From: G965232465 sp965276005
GTDB lineage: Bacteria > Pseudomonadota > Alphaproteobacteria > JAQWUY01
Reading direction: 5' to 3'
Assembly (NCBI GenBank): GCA_965276005.1
Contig: OZ254962.1
Coordinates: forward strand, 2,170,001 to 2,234,000
DNA length: 64,000 bases
Shown: piece after piece, positions 1 to 8,293 of the stretch
Layout: every line of letters begins with the position of its first letter
Position numbering within the stretch: the first letter of the stretch is position 1
Made by a program: the position numbers and the translations under genes
Notes under the pieces: model-generated
Databases searched by the model: none
The model's input: the letters and a program-made list of their open reading frames with translations, nothing else
What the model was told of the DNA's origin: nothing

Positions 1-12
1 ATTTCTGTGTGT

Positions 13-1005
13 TTAGGCATTTTGGGCTATTTTTTCTGCACGGGCTTTGCGTAATGCTTCGAAGTCGTCGCCGGCGTGGTAGGATGACCGGGTTAGTGGC
101 GTTGCCGATACCAGTAAAAACCCTTTGGAGCGGGCTTTTGCTGCCAATGTTTCGAATTGTTGCGGGGTCATAAAGCGGTCTACCACACTGTGTTTTACCG
201 TTGGTTGCAAGTACTGCCCGGCGGTCATAAAGTCCACATCTGCCGCCCGTAAATCGTCCATCATTTGCGACAGCTCCATATCGCTTTCGCCCAGCCCTAC
301 CATAAAACCGGATTTTGTAAATATGCTTGGGTCGAGCTGTTTTACCGTTGCCAGTAATTGCAACGAAGTAAAATACCTTGCCCCCGGTCGTATGGTTGGG
401 TACAGTCTAGGTACAGTTTCGATGTTGTGGTTAAACACATCGGGTTTTGCGGCGACAACCACTTCCACCGCTCCGGGTTTGCCTTTAAAATCGGGGGTTA
501 AGACTTCGATGGTTGTATGCGGGTTGCGTTTGCGACATGCTCGAATGGTTTCCGCATAATGTGCCGCCCCGCCGTCTGTTAAGTCGTCCCTGTCGACAGA
601 GGTAATCACCACATGTTTTAACCCCAATTTATACACGGTTTCGGCGACATTAAACGGTTCGAAGGGGCTTAATGCTCCCGGTTTGCCGGTTGCCACATTG
701 CAAAACGAACAGGCACGGGTGCAAATGCCGCCCATAATCATCATTGTGGCGTGTTTCTTTTCCCAACATTCGCCAATATTGGGACAGCCCGCCTCTTCAC
801 ACACGGTGGTTAGGTTGTGGGATCGCACCACATCTCTAGTTTCCCTATAGCCCTTCGAAACAGGGGCTTTAACACGAATCCAATCGGGTTTTCGCCGTAT
901 GGGATTGTCGGGGCGGTGGCGTTTTTCCGGGTGCCGTTGTGCCCGTTGCTTGGGGGCAACTTTGATGTCATCGGGTGAAAAATCGGGTGAATGTGTGGTA
1001 CGCAT
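13..1005 (-). CDS. lipA: Lipoyl synthase LipA
   Basis: Radical SAM enzyme that inserts two sulfurs into protein-bound octanoyl groups to make lipoyl cofactor. The 330-residue product has both iron-sulfur cysteine sets: the auxiliary-cluster CX4CX5C (C69, C74, C80) and the radical SAM CXXXCXXC (C95, C99, C102). It ends with the family's RSSYHA motif (306-311), whose serine ligates the auxiliary cluster. Length is normal. It is the last gene of the pdhA-pdhB-pdhC-lpd-lipA operon, 26 bases after lpd, so the cofactor-making enzyme is co-expressed with the complex that needs it. An AAGG ribosome site lies before the ATG. Nothing looks broken. Confidence 0.97.
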   Translation of the reverse strand: MRTTHSPDFSPDDIKVAPKQRAQRHPEKRHRPDNPIRRKPDWIRVKAPVSKGYRETRDVVRSHNLTTVCEEAGCPNIGECWEKKHATMMIMGGICTRACSFCNVATGKPGALSPFEPFNVAETVYKLGLKHVVITSVDRDDLTDGGAAHYAETIRACRKRNPHTTIEVLTPDFKGKPGAVEVVVAAKPDVFNHNIETVPRLYPTIRPGARYFTSLQLLATVKQLDPSIFTKSGFMVGLGESDMELSQMMDDLRAADVDFMTAGQYLQPTVKHSVVDRFMTPQQFETLAAKARSKGFLLVSATPLTRSSYHAGDDFEALRKARAEKIAQNA

Positions 1006-1031
1006 ACTATAACCTTATAGCCCCATGCCCG

Positions 1032-2429
1032 TTAAAAATGAATCGCCCGTTCGTAAGCGGCAAGGACAGATTCATGCACCATTTCCGATAATGTTGGGTG
1101 GGGAAACACGGTGTGCATCAGCTCTTGTTCGGTGGTTTCTAAAGCCTGTGCCACACTAAACGAGGCGATAAGCTCCGTAACTTCCGCCCCGATCATATGT
1201 GCCCCCAACAGGGCACCGGTTTTTGCATCGAACACGGTTTTAATCAGACCTTGATCCTCGCCAAGGGCAATCGCTTTGCCGTTTGCCATAAACGGGAATT
1301 TTCCTATTTTTACGGGGATTTTTTTTGCCTTTGCCTGTGCTTCGGTTAAACCGACACTGGCAATTTGCGGGTGGCAATAGGTACAACCGGGAATACGATC
1401 CGTATCAAGAGGATGTACGCCCTTGACGCCGGCGATTTTTTCTACACAAATGACCCCTTCGTGTTCCGCTTTGTGGGCAAGCCACGGGGCACCCGCCACA
1501 TCGCCGATAGCGTACACGCCCTTTTCGCCCGTTTGCGACCACTCATCGGTTACAATATGGGTGCCATCGACCTTGATGTTGGTGCCTTCGAGTCCGATAT
1601 TTTCCACATTGCCGACAATACCCACTGCAGAAATTAGGCGATCCGCTTTAATCACTTCGCCATTGTCTAGGGTAATGTCCATATCGTGCGTATTTTTTTG
1701 AATATTTTTAATGCCGGTTTTGGTGAAAAATGTCATGCCTTGTTTTTCAAATTCTTTTTGGGCAAGGGCAGAAATTTCCGCATCTTCGACCGGCAAAATA
1801 CGGTCTTGTACTTCGACTACAGTCACATGGCTACCGAAAGCATTAAAGAAGCTGGCAAATTCGATGCCAATGGCACCGGATCCCAACACCACCAAGTTTT
1901 TTGGCAGGGTATCGGCAATGAGAGCCTCCTTGTAAGACCAAATAAATGTGCCATCCGGTTCGATTCCCGGCAGCACCCTTGCCCGTGCCCCTGTGGCAAG
2001 AATGATGTGTTTTGCTTTGATTTCGTGGGTATCGGTGTTGTCTTTGGCAACGGTTACGGTCTTTGCCCCAGACTTTCCCGTCAAGCGTCCAAAACCGTCG
2101 ATGACGGCAACTTTGTTTTTGTTTAGCAAATGTCCCACACCGGCGTTTAAGCGTTGTGAAACCGCCCGGGAACGGTCGATAATTTTATTTAGGTCATACC
2201 CTGCAGAACAAGTCAAACCGTATGCTTGTGCGTGCTGCATTTGGCGGTATACCTCTGCCGATCGCAACAATGCTTTGGTGGGAATACAGCCCCAGTTTAA
2301 ACAAATGCCGCCAAGATGAGTACTTTCGATAATAGCGGTTTTTAACTTTAACTGTGCCGCCCGAATAGCGGTTACATAGCCCCCCGGTCCGGCACCGACA
2401 ACGACCACATCAAAATCCATTTTTTCCAT
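1032..2429 (-). CDS. lpd: Dihydrolipoyl dehydrogenase (E3)
   Basis: FAD- and NAD-dependent E3 subunit that reoxidises dihydrolipoyl groups of the pyruvate dehydrogenase complex in the cytoplasm. The 465-residue protein has an N-terminal FAD motif (GAGPGG, about 12-17), the redox-active disulfide in GGICLNWGC (C43, C48), a central NAD-binding GSGAIG motif near 190, and the C-terminal His-Glu dyad in FPHPTLSE (H444, E449). It has no lipoyl domain of its own, unlike some bacterial E3 proteins. It lies 24 bases downstream of pdhC in the same operon. Confidence 0.97.
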   Translation of the reverse strand: MEKMDFDVVVVGAGPGGYVTAIRAAQLKLKTAIIESTHLGGICLNWGCIPTKALLRSAEVYRQMQHAQAYGLTCSAGYDLNKIIDRSRAVSQRLNAGVGHLLNKNKVAVIDGFGRLTGKSGAKTVTVAKDNTDTHEIKAKHIILATGARARVLPGIEPDGTFIWSYKEALIADTLPKNLVVLGSGAIGIEFASFFNAFGSHVTVVEVQDRILPVEDAEISALAQKEFEKQGMTFFTKTGIKNIQKNTHDMDITLDNGEVIKADRLISAVGIVGNVENIGLEGTNIKVDGTHIVTDEWSQTGEKGVYAIGDVAGAPWLAHKAEHEGVICVEKIAGVKGVHPLDTDRIPGCTYCHPQIASVGLTEAQAKAKKIPVKIGKFPFMANGKAIALGEDQGLIKTVFDAKTGALLGAHMIGAEVTELIASFSVAQALETTEQELMHTVFPHPTLSEMVHESVLAAYERAIHF

Positions 2430-2453
2430 AACAGTCCTCCATTCGTTTAAGGC

Positions 2454-3344
2454 TTACACCATAAGGGCAACCGGTTGTTGCAACACTTGTTTTATCGCCG
2501 CTAAAAATTCTGCACCGACACTGCCATCGACCACCCGGTGATCGGCGGATATGGTAACATTCATAACGGTAGCAACGCTGATCTGTCCATTTTTTACCAC
2601 CGCCTGTGCGGATCCTGCCCCGACCGCAATGATACAGGCTTGTGGCGGATTGACAATGGCACTAAACTGTTTTACCCCGTACATGCCAAGATTCGATACG
2701 GACACGGTACCGCCTTGAAATTGCTCTGGTTTCAGGCTGCCGGCTTGGGCTTTATTTACCAACTGTTTCATTTCTTGCGAGATGTCGACCACTGATTTAT
2801 AATCGGCGTTGCGGATAATCGGGGTGATTAAGCCATCAGGAATGGCAACCGCCACAGAAATATCGACCGCATGAAATTGTTTAACATAGCCGTTGTCTGT
2901 CCACGCTTGGTTTGCCGCAGGTACCTTTTTTAAGGCAACCGCTACCGCTTTTAGCACCATGTCGTTTACGGAAATTTTATACGCCCCGTCGCCCAAGTCG
3001 TTCAGGTATGCACGGGCGGACAACAAGGCATCTATTTCCACATCGGCACTGACATAAAAATGGGGGACTTGTTGTTTCGATTCGCTTAACCGAGAGGCAA
3101 TCACTTTACGCATATTGCTAAGTGGTACTTGGTCAAACGCTGGTTCAAACGGCGTGGGACGGGTGGGTGCCGTACGGCTGGCAGCAAACACAGCCGTTGC
3201 CCCGCCTGTTGCTTGGTAATTTTCAATATCCCGTTTGACAATCCGCCCATGCGGTCCCGTACCGGTTACAACAGATAGGTTAATATTATTTTGTTCAGCC
3301 AACCGCCGTGCTAGTGGCGATGCAAAAATGCGAGTTTCAGTCAT
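2454..3344 (-). CDS. pdhC: Pyruvate dehydrogenase E2, lacking a lipoyl domain
   Basis: Dihydrolipoamide acetyltransferase that passes the acetyl group to CoA and forms the complex core. The product has only 296 residues; ordinary E2 proteins have about 400 or more. It opens directly with the peripheral-subunit-binding domain (about 5-42, containing ASPLARRLAE and GPHGRIVKRDI), followed by a short linker and the catalytic domain with HRVVDG (H269, D273). There is no N-terminal lipoyl domain, and no room for one: pdhB ends 10 bases before this ATG. A GGATAGGGG ribosome site precedes the start. The only lipoyl domain in the operon is fused to E1-beta, so that arm must serve the E2 active site. 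The catalytic motif is intact, so this is a domain loss rather than a dead gene. Confidence 0.93.
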   Translation of the reverse strand: MTETRIFASPLARRLAEQNNINLSVVTGTGPHGRIVKRDIENYQATGGATAVFAASRTAPTRPTPFEPAFDQVPLSNMRKVIASRLSESKQQVPHFYVSADVEIDALLSARAYLNDLGDGAYKISVNDMVLKAVAVALKKVPAANQAWTDNGYVKQFHAVDISVAVAIPDGLITPIIRNADYKSVVDISQEMKQLVNKAQAGSLKPEQFQGGTVSVSNLGMYGVKQFSAIVNPPQACIIAVGAGSAQAVVKNGQISVATVMNVTISADHRVVDGSVGAEFLAAIKQVLQQPVALMV

Positions 3345-3354
3345 TGTATATCCC

Positions 3355-4764
3355 CTATCCTTTTGGTATATTGTAACATACAGCTGTGGCTGCGTCTATA
3401 ATGTCTTGCACCTGTGGTAAGGCAAGTTTTTCTAAGTTTTCCGCATATGGCAATGGTACATCTTTGGCGGTTACCCGGGTGACTGGTGCATCGAGATAAT
3501 CAAAAGCGTACTCCATCATCTTTGCCGCCAGTTCTGCCCCAATACCCGATTGTGGCCATGCTTCTTCTACGGTGACCAAGCGGTTGGTTTTTTGCACCGA
3601 TTCGACAATTGTTGCCGTATCCATAGGGCGAATGGTGCGCAAGTCGATAACTTCTGCACTGATACCCTGTTCTGCCAGTTGCTGTGTCGCTTGCAAGGCT
3701 TTGCCAACCATTATCGAGTAGGCTACGATGGTCACATCAGAACCGACCGTACGGATTTTGGCTTTGCCGATGGGTACTGTCCAATCGTCCGTATCGGGCA
3801 CCTCGAAAGATTCCCCGTACATCAATTCGTTTTCTAAAAACACCACCGGGTTATCGTCCCGGATGGCAGATTTTAATAAGCCCTTGCAATCGGCACTGTC
3901 CCATGGGGCAACGACAATCAAGCCGGGCACTTGCCCATACCACGCCGCATAGCACTGGGAGTGCTGTGCTGCCACCCGGGCGGCGGCACCGTTTGGTCCC
4001 CGAAACACCATAGGCGACGCCATTTGCCCGCCGGACATATAGCGGGTTTTTGCCGCTGAGTTGACAATTTGATCCATCGCCTGCATGGCAAAATTGAAAG
4101 TCATAAACTCGACAATCGGGCGTAAGCCCCGAAATGCAGCCCCAATCGCCAGACCGGTAAAGCCGTGTTCGGTAATCGGCGTGTCGACAACCCGTTTATC
4201 GCCAAATTCTTCTAGTAACCCCTGCGATACTTTGTATGCTCCTTGATATTCGGCAACTTCTTCGCCCATTAGGAATACGGTTTCATCGGTTCGCATTTCC
4301 TCTGCTATAGCGTCCCGTAACGCTTCCCGCACGGTTTGGGTTTTCCATGCCCCGTTCCATTCGGGTTCGGCGGCGACAACCGCTAAATCGGGCGGTGTGT
4401 GGCTGGTATCTGCGGGCTCGACTGTTTCCGTGTTCTCCGTATCCATAGCAGCGGACGCTGAGTCGCCAGTAGTGGCAGGCGGGGCGGATATATCCATACC
4501 GTCGATAACGGACGCATCTTCGTCCTCTTCCAACAACACGGCGATAACAGCGTTTACCGCCACATTTTCCGTACCTGCGGCGACAACAATTTTGCCGACC
4601 ACACCTTCGTCGACCGCCTCCACTTCCATAGTGGCTTTATCGGTTTCGATTTCGGCAATCACCATACCCGATTCAACCGTATCGCCCTCGTTTACCAACC
4701 AGTTCGACAAGGTGCCTTCGGTCATAGTAGGGCTTAGGGCGGGCATAAGAATTTTAATAGCCAT
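3355..4764 (-). CDS. pdhB: Pyruvate dehydrogenase E1-beta with N-terminal lipoyl domain
   Basis: Beta subunit of the thiamine-diphosphate pyruvate dehydrogenase. Residues 1-80 are a lipoyl domain with the lipoylation motif ETDKATMEVEA (K43). An acidic, Ala/Thr/Pro-rich flexible linker runs from about 85 to 130. The E1-beta transketolase pyrimidine-binding and C-terminal domains occupy about 135-469 (for example GLAIGAAFRGLRPIVEFM and the VEEAWPQSGIG region). E1-beta with a fused lipoyl domain is known from alphaproteobacteria. Here it matters more, because E2 has none. It sits 33 bases after pdhA and 10 bases before pdhC. Confidence 0.96.
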   Translation of the reverse strand: MAIKILMPALSPTMTEGTLSNWLVNEGDTVESGMVIAEIETDKATMEVEAVDEGVVGKIVVAAGTENVAVNAVIAVLLEEDEDASVIDGMDISAPPATTGDSASAAMDTENTETVEPADTSHTPPDLAVVAAEPEWNGAWKTQTVREALRDAIAEEMRTDETVFLMGEEVAEYQGAYKVSQGLLEEFGDKRVVDTPITEHGFTGLAIGAAFRGLRPIVEFMTFNFAMQAMDQIVNSAAKTRYMSGGQMASPMVFRGPNGAAARVAAQHSQCYAAWYGQVPGLIVVAPWDSADCKGLLKSAIRDDNPVVFLENELMYGESFEVPDTDDWTVPIGKAKIRTVGSDVTIVAYSIMVGKALQATQQLAEQGISAEVIDLRTIRPMDTATIVESVQKTNRLVTVEEAWPQSGIGAELAAKMMEYAFDYLDAPVTRVTAKDVPLPYAENLEKLALPQVQDIIDAATAVCYNIPKG

Positions 4765-4797
4765 AATTTATATTCCTTTCTTCACAGCACATCAAAA

Positions 4798-5778
4798 TTA
4801 CGCAACCACATCGGTCCACAATTCAGCAGTGTCTGGCACGGGGCTTGCTGTGGCAAAATCTGCGGATTGGGCGATTCTTTTTCTGATGTCCTTGTCAAAA
4901 CCTTTTAAGGTGTCCTCATCCGCATATCCCCCCTCGATTAACAAGCCTTTTATATACTCGATAGGATCCCGTTCGGATTTCATGGTGTTTAATTCTTCTT
5001 TGCTGCGGTAATTTGCCGGATCGGACATGGAATGTCCCCGATAGCGATAGGTCATCATTTCCAAAATATAAGGTCCTTTGCCAGAACGGCAATATGCGGC
5101 GGCTTTTTGCGTTGCTTCGTATACAGCAAGCACATTCATACCGTCCACCTGTTCACCGGGAATGTCATATGGCTTGCCCCGGATGTGATAATCGGGCAAT
5201 GCGGAGTGTCTGCCGGTAGAAGTCCCCATAGCATAGCGGTTGTTTTCGATAATAAATACCGCTGGCAATTTCCACAGCGACGCCATGTTAAATGTTTCGT
5301 ATACCTGCCCTTGATTGACCGCCCCATCGCCCATGTAGACGGTGCTGATGCTGTCGTTGCCCAAGTATGCATCGGCAAATGCCAAGCCCGCCCCGATGGG
5401 GACTTGAGCCCCGACGATACCATGCCCACCGTAAAAGTTTTTCTCAGCCGAAAACATGTGCATCGACCCGCCCTTGCCTTTCGACAGACCGTCTTTGCGA
5501 CCGGTGAGTTCCGCCATCACGCCATCAGGGTTTAACCCACATGCCAGCATATGGGCGTGATCACGGTAAGAAGTAATCACCGAATCGTCTTCATCAATTG
5601 CATCTTGCACCCCGACAACCACCGCTTCTTGCCCGATGTACAAGTGGCAAAATCCGCCAATTAAACCCATGCCATACAATTGACCGGCTTTTTCTTCAAA
5701 CCGCCGAATCAACAGCATATCTTTATAGTATTGTATCCATTTTTCAGAGTGTATATTGTTTCTTTTGTGCGTCGCCAT
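4798..5778 (-). CDS. pdhA: Pyruvate dehydrogenase E1-alpha
   Basis: Alpha subunit of the E1 heterotetramer, which decarboxylates pyruvate with thiamine diphosphate. The 326-residue protein carries the diphosphate/magnesium motif GDGAVNQG (150-157) ending in ENN (178-180), and the conserved loop around YRYRGHSMSDPANYRS that orders on cofactor binding. Length and motifs are normal for the alpha2beta2 E1 class. It is the first gene of the operon; a GGAGACAAAA ribosome site precedes the ATG and a minus-strand promoter lies 53-82 bases upstream. Confidence 0.97.
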   Translation of the reverse strand: MATHKRNNIHSEKWIQYYKDMLLIRRFEEKAGQLYGMGLIGGFCHLYIGQEAVVVGVQDAIDEDDSVITSYRDHAHMLACGLNPDGVMAELTGRKDGLSKGKGGSMHMFSAEKNFYGGHGIVGAQVPIGAGLAFADAYLGNDSISTVYMGDGAVNQGQVYETFNMASLWKLPAVFIIENNRYAMGTSTGRHSALPDYHIRGKPYDIPGEQVDGMNVLAVYEATQKAAAYCRSGKGPYILEMMTYRYRGHSMSDPANYRSKEELNTMKSERDPIEYIKGLLIEGGYADEDTLKGFDKDIRKRIAQSADFATASPVPDTAELWTDVVA

Positions 5779-5830
5779 ATTTTTTGTCTCCTCAGGCAGG
5801 TTTTAATACAGGATTTTCCTATTGGGTCGC

Positions 5831-5860
5831 ATTATACTCTAAACGCCCCCCAAGTTTCAA
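5831..5860 (-). promoter_or_regulatory. Sigma-70 type promoter of the pdh operon
   Basis: Read on the minus strand, TTGAAA (5860-5855) and TATAAT (5836-5831) are separated by 18 bases. The -10 is perfect and the -35 has 5 of 6 matches. It lies 53 bases upstream of the pdhA ATG with no gene between, so it most likely drives pdhA through lipA. It is predicted from sequence only. Confidence 0.6.
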
Positions 5861-6004
5861 GTGTTTTCATTAAGCAATATATTATTTTAACCATATAAAC
5901 CCACCATAAACATACCCACATAAAAAATAGACAAAAAACACAGCCATGCCGTATAAAAAAACAACCGCACAACAACAGGCATAGCACGAAGGCTAGAAAT
6001 ACGC

Positions 6005-6301
6005 TCAATCTAATACAACTTGGATTTCACCCTGTTTACTGGTGTTGAATAGACGGCGATTCTGTTCTTCCAACATATCGAGATCCATATTGTTTTCCCG
6101 CAACAAAGAAATACGATGCTCCTTTTGTAGATTGTCTTGTTTTAACATCGACAACCTTTGTTTTTCTGTATACAACTGCTGTTGTAACGCATTTTTTCTT
6201 AATACTCCAGATTCCCCAAAAACAATACCATACAGCAAAAACATGATACCAAAAACCAGCAAAATATTCACGGCACGCACCAAATATGAATCAATAAACA
6301 C
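6005..6301 (-). CDS. ftsB: FtsB/DivIC-like septum formation initiator
   Basis: Small bitopic division protein that, in the known family, bridges FtsQ and FtsL at the septum. The 98-residue product has a short cytoplasmic N-terminus, one membrane segment (about 9-28), a periplasmic coiled coil rich in Lys, Gln, Glu and Leu (about 32-75), and the family-like tail LDMLEEQNRRLF followed by a GEIQVVLD end. The start is a GTG (complement of 6299-6301) after a purine-rich AGAAAGAGAG stretch. It lies upstream of pdhA on the same strand, as in many alphaproteobacteria, but separated by 226 bases that contain the pdh promoter. Sequence conservation in this family is low, so the symbol rests on architecture and position. 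Confidence 0.8.
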   Translation of the reverse strand: MFIDSYLVRAVNILLVFGIMFLLYGIVFGESGVLRKNALQQQLYTEKQRLSMLKQDNLQKEHRISLLRENNMDLDMLEEQNRRLFNTSKQGEIQVVLD

Positions 6302-6464
6302 AATCGGACTCTCTTTCTCAATATTAATAATATGTCATCCCATAGCAACCCAACATATCAAGCTTTTAAAGCACTGTCAATACTTTTTTCGATTCGGACA
6401 TTAAAATTAGGTGCTGTGCCCCTGTGTTCTCATGCCCTGTTTCATAAAATAAACAGCAAAAAAA

Positions 6465-7910
6465 CTATGCCCGCCAAAAAGACGGGGTTAATACCACCAA
6501 AACGGTAAACACTTCTAATCGCCCGATGAACATACCAACGGTAAATACCCATTTAAAGCCGTCAGATACGGATTGATAAGTGCCATTGGGACCGATAAAT
6601 TCGCCCAGTCCGGGACCTAGACATGCCAAACTGGTAGTGGCGGCGGACAGGGCGGTTACCAAATCGTATCCCAACATGCCAAAAATAATAGTAAACACCA
6701 ATACCAGTAATAAAAATATAATCGTATATGCCATCACTGATACCGCTACAGCGTTGTCGATAACTTTTTTGCCATAGTATGGCAAAAACACCCCATTTGG
6801 GTGGATAAAGCCTTTCATTTGCACGCTAATACTTTCCCATATGACTTTTAAGCGGAACATTTTTAACCCACAGGTGGTCGACCCTGCACAGCCCCCCAAC
6901 AACATCACCAATACTGCCATAGGAATAGCAATGCCGCCCCATTGGTCGTATGCTTGGGTGGCGTAGCCGGTGCCGGTCATGATGCTGGTCATATTAAAGG
7001 CAGTGTGTAGCACATTTTGCCAAAAATAGGTAAAATACGGCTGGTTGTTCCATATCATCACGATAATCACTGCACACAATATGGTAAAAAACCAGCGGGC
7101 TTGCGAATCGAGCCAAAATTCTCGCCAACCGCCCCGAATGGTGGTAATTAATAGTACAAACGGCAGGGACGCCACAATCATAAAGGCGGTCGAAGTGGTC
7201 AAAATTTGCGTGTTGGCAAAATACCCCATCGACGCATCATGGGTCGAATACCCCCCAGTGGCAATAGTGGTCATTGCATGGTTAATAGCGTCAAAACCGC
7301 TCATGCCGAATATGTAGTACAACGCCGCACACAACAAAGTTAAAATACTGTATACCAACACCACAAACAGTGCCAATTGGGCGGTACGGGGCAGGGCTTT
7401 TTCCATTCTGGGGTCGAATTCTAATTTTAACAACTGCATACCGCCAATTTGCATAATCGGCAGCACCCCCGATGCCATCACCACAATGCCCACCCCGCCA
7501 ATCCATTGCAACAGCGACCGCCACATCAAAATCCCTTTGGGCAGCGTGTCCAGCCCGGTCAACACGGTCGCTCCAGTCGTGGTCAAACCGCTCACCGTTT
7601 CAAAAAACGCATCGACAAAAGACATGTGCAGTGCCGATACATACAACGGTATGGTCGCCATTAGGGCAAGGGCAAACCACGCCAGTGGAATCAAAATAAA
7701 TATATCCCGTATGCCCAGCGTATCGGTGTTGTTACGGGTTGCCAAAAACAACGCCCCGCCGACAAAAATACACAACAACGCAGATATTAAAAACACTTGC
7801 CAGTCCGAATCAGCAAACACCACATCGGTTATAAACGGAATCACCATAGCACCGCCTAATAATCCGATCATAATACCGATACAATATAATATTTGTCTGT
7901 ACGCAATCAT
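6465..7910 (-). CDS. trkH: TrkH-type potassium uptake channel subunit
   Basis: Membrane subunit of the Trk/Ktr potassium uptake system. The 481 residues form many membrane segments and show the repeated pore-loop pattern of the family: segments with TTTGATVLTGLD (about 110-121), TTIATGGYST, MTGTGYAT and CLGPGLGEF, matching the four selectivity-filter loops. The N-terminal region GIMIGLLGGAMVIPF is typical of TrkH. The regulatory NAD-binding partner TrkA is not in this window and must come from elsewhere. ATG start; the gene is 163 bases from ftsB on the same strand and 74 bases from the start of the hairpin repeats. Confidence 0.93.
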   Translation of the reverse strand: MIAYRQILYCIGIMIGLLGGAMVIPFITDVVFADSDWQVFLISALLCIFVGGALFLATRNNTDTLGIRDIFILIPLAWFALALMATIPLYVSALHMSFVDAFFETVSGLTTTGATVLTGLDTLPKGILMWRSLLQWIGGVGIVVMASGVLPIMQIGGMQLLKLEFDPRMEKALPRTAQLALFVVLVYSILTLLCAALYYIFGMSGFDAINHAMTTIATGGYSTHDASMGYFANTQILTTSTAFMIVASLPFVLLITTIRGGWREFWLDSQARWFFTILCAVIIVMIWNNQPYFTYFWQNVLHTAFNMTSIMTGTGYATQAYDQWGGIAIPMAVLVMLLGGCAGSTTCGLKMFRLKVIWESISVQMKGFIHPNGVFLPYYGKKVIDNAVAVSVMAYTIIFLLLVLVFTIIFGMLGYDLVTALSAATTSLACLGPGLGEFIGPNGTYQSVSDGFKWVFTVGMFIGRLEVFTVLVVLTPSFWRA

Positions 7911-7983
7911 GGCAAAACCATATCACAAAAGCAAAAATATAAAAATATATTTGTATATTTTTTTGAAAGTAGGTATATAGAAA

Positions 7984-8112
7984 AGCGGTTGCAACCGCTG
8001 AGGGCGTAAGCCCGATGTGGTGCAGAGCCGGGGGGAGTGCGTGTGGTATTTTGTCGCACGCAGTGCGGTAAAATCCACATTGTACGCACGGGGGGCGAAG
8101 CCCCCTAGACTC
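7984..8112. repeat. Multi-hairpin repeat, copy A
   Basis: About 129 bases made of consecutive hairpins: a perfect 16-base palindrome AGCGGTTGCAACCGCT (7984-7999), a GGGCGTAAGCCC stem-loop, a long composite stem whose tip is CGCAC-GCA-GTGCG inside GTGG/CCAC, ATTTT/AAAAT and GTGCGT/ACGCAC pairings, and a GGGGGCGAAGCCCCC stem-loop, ending in CTAGACTC. Copy B follows immediately in the same direction. No open frame through it resembles a protein. The unit is REP/BIME-like in build but I do not recognise the family. Confidence 0.85.
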
Positions 8113-8113
8113 T

Positions 8114-8275
8114 GGTTGCAACCGCTGAGGGCGTAAGCCCGATGTGGTGCTCGATGCGGGGGGGAGTGCGTGTGGTATTTTGTCGCACGCAGTGCGGTAA
8201 AATCCACATTGTACGCACGGGGGGCGTAGCCCCCTAGACTCACAAACAAGCCACAAACAAAAATCAACCATTAAC
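8114..8275. repeat. Multi-hairpin repeat, copy B with flank
   Basis: Second direct copy, nearly identical to copy A through CTAGACTC (about 8114-8241). The palindrome is shortened to GGTTGCAACC and the segment before the G run differs (CTCGATGCGG instead of CAGAGCCGG). The following flank CACAAACAAGCCACAAAC to about 8275 is also shared, inverted, with copy C, so the repeated unit on this side is about 160 bases. It ends 18 bases before the first MFS gene. Confidence 0.85.
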
Positions 8276-8293
8276 CACAGACCACAAAAACCC

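Noticed and set aside
2454..3354. Frameshift hiding a lipoyl domain upstream of pdhC
   Set aside because: Only 10 bases lie between the pdhB stop and the pdhC ATG, which has a good ribosome site, so there is no sequence to encode a lost domain.
4397..5011. Plus-strand open frame of 204 codons opposite pdhB and pdhA
   Set aside because: It is the antisense shadow of the lipoyl domain and linker; composition is Ser/Thr/Ile-rich and no family is recognisable. pdhB and pdhA on the other strand are certain.
7984..8275. CRISPR array
   Set aside because: Only two adjacent direct copies of a long unit without spacers, and no cas genes.
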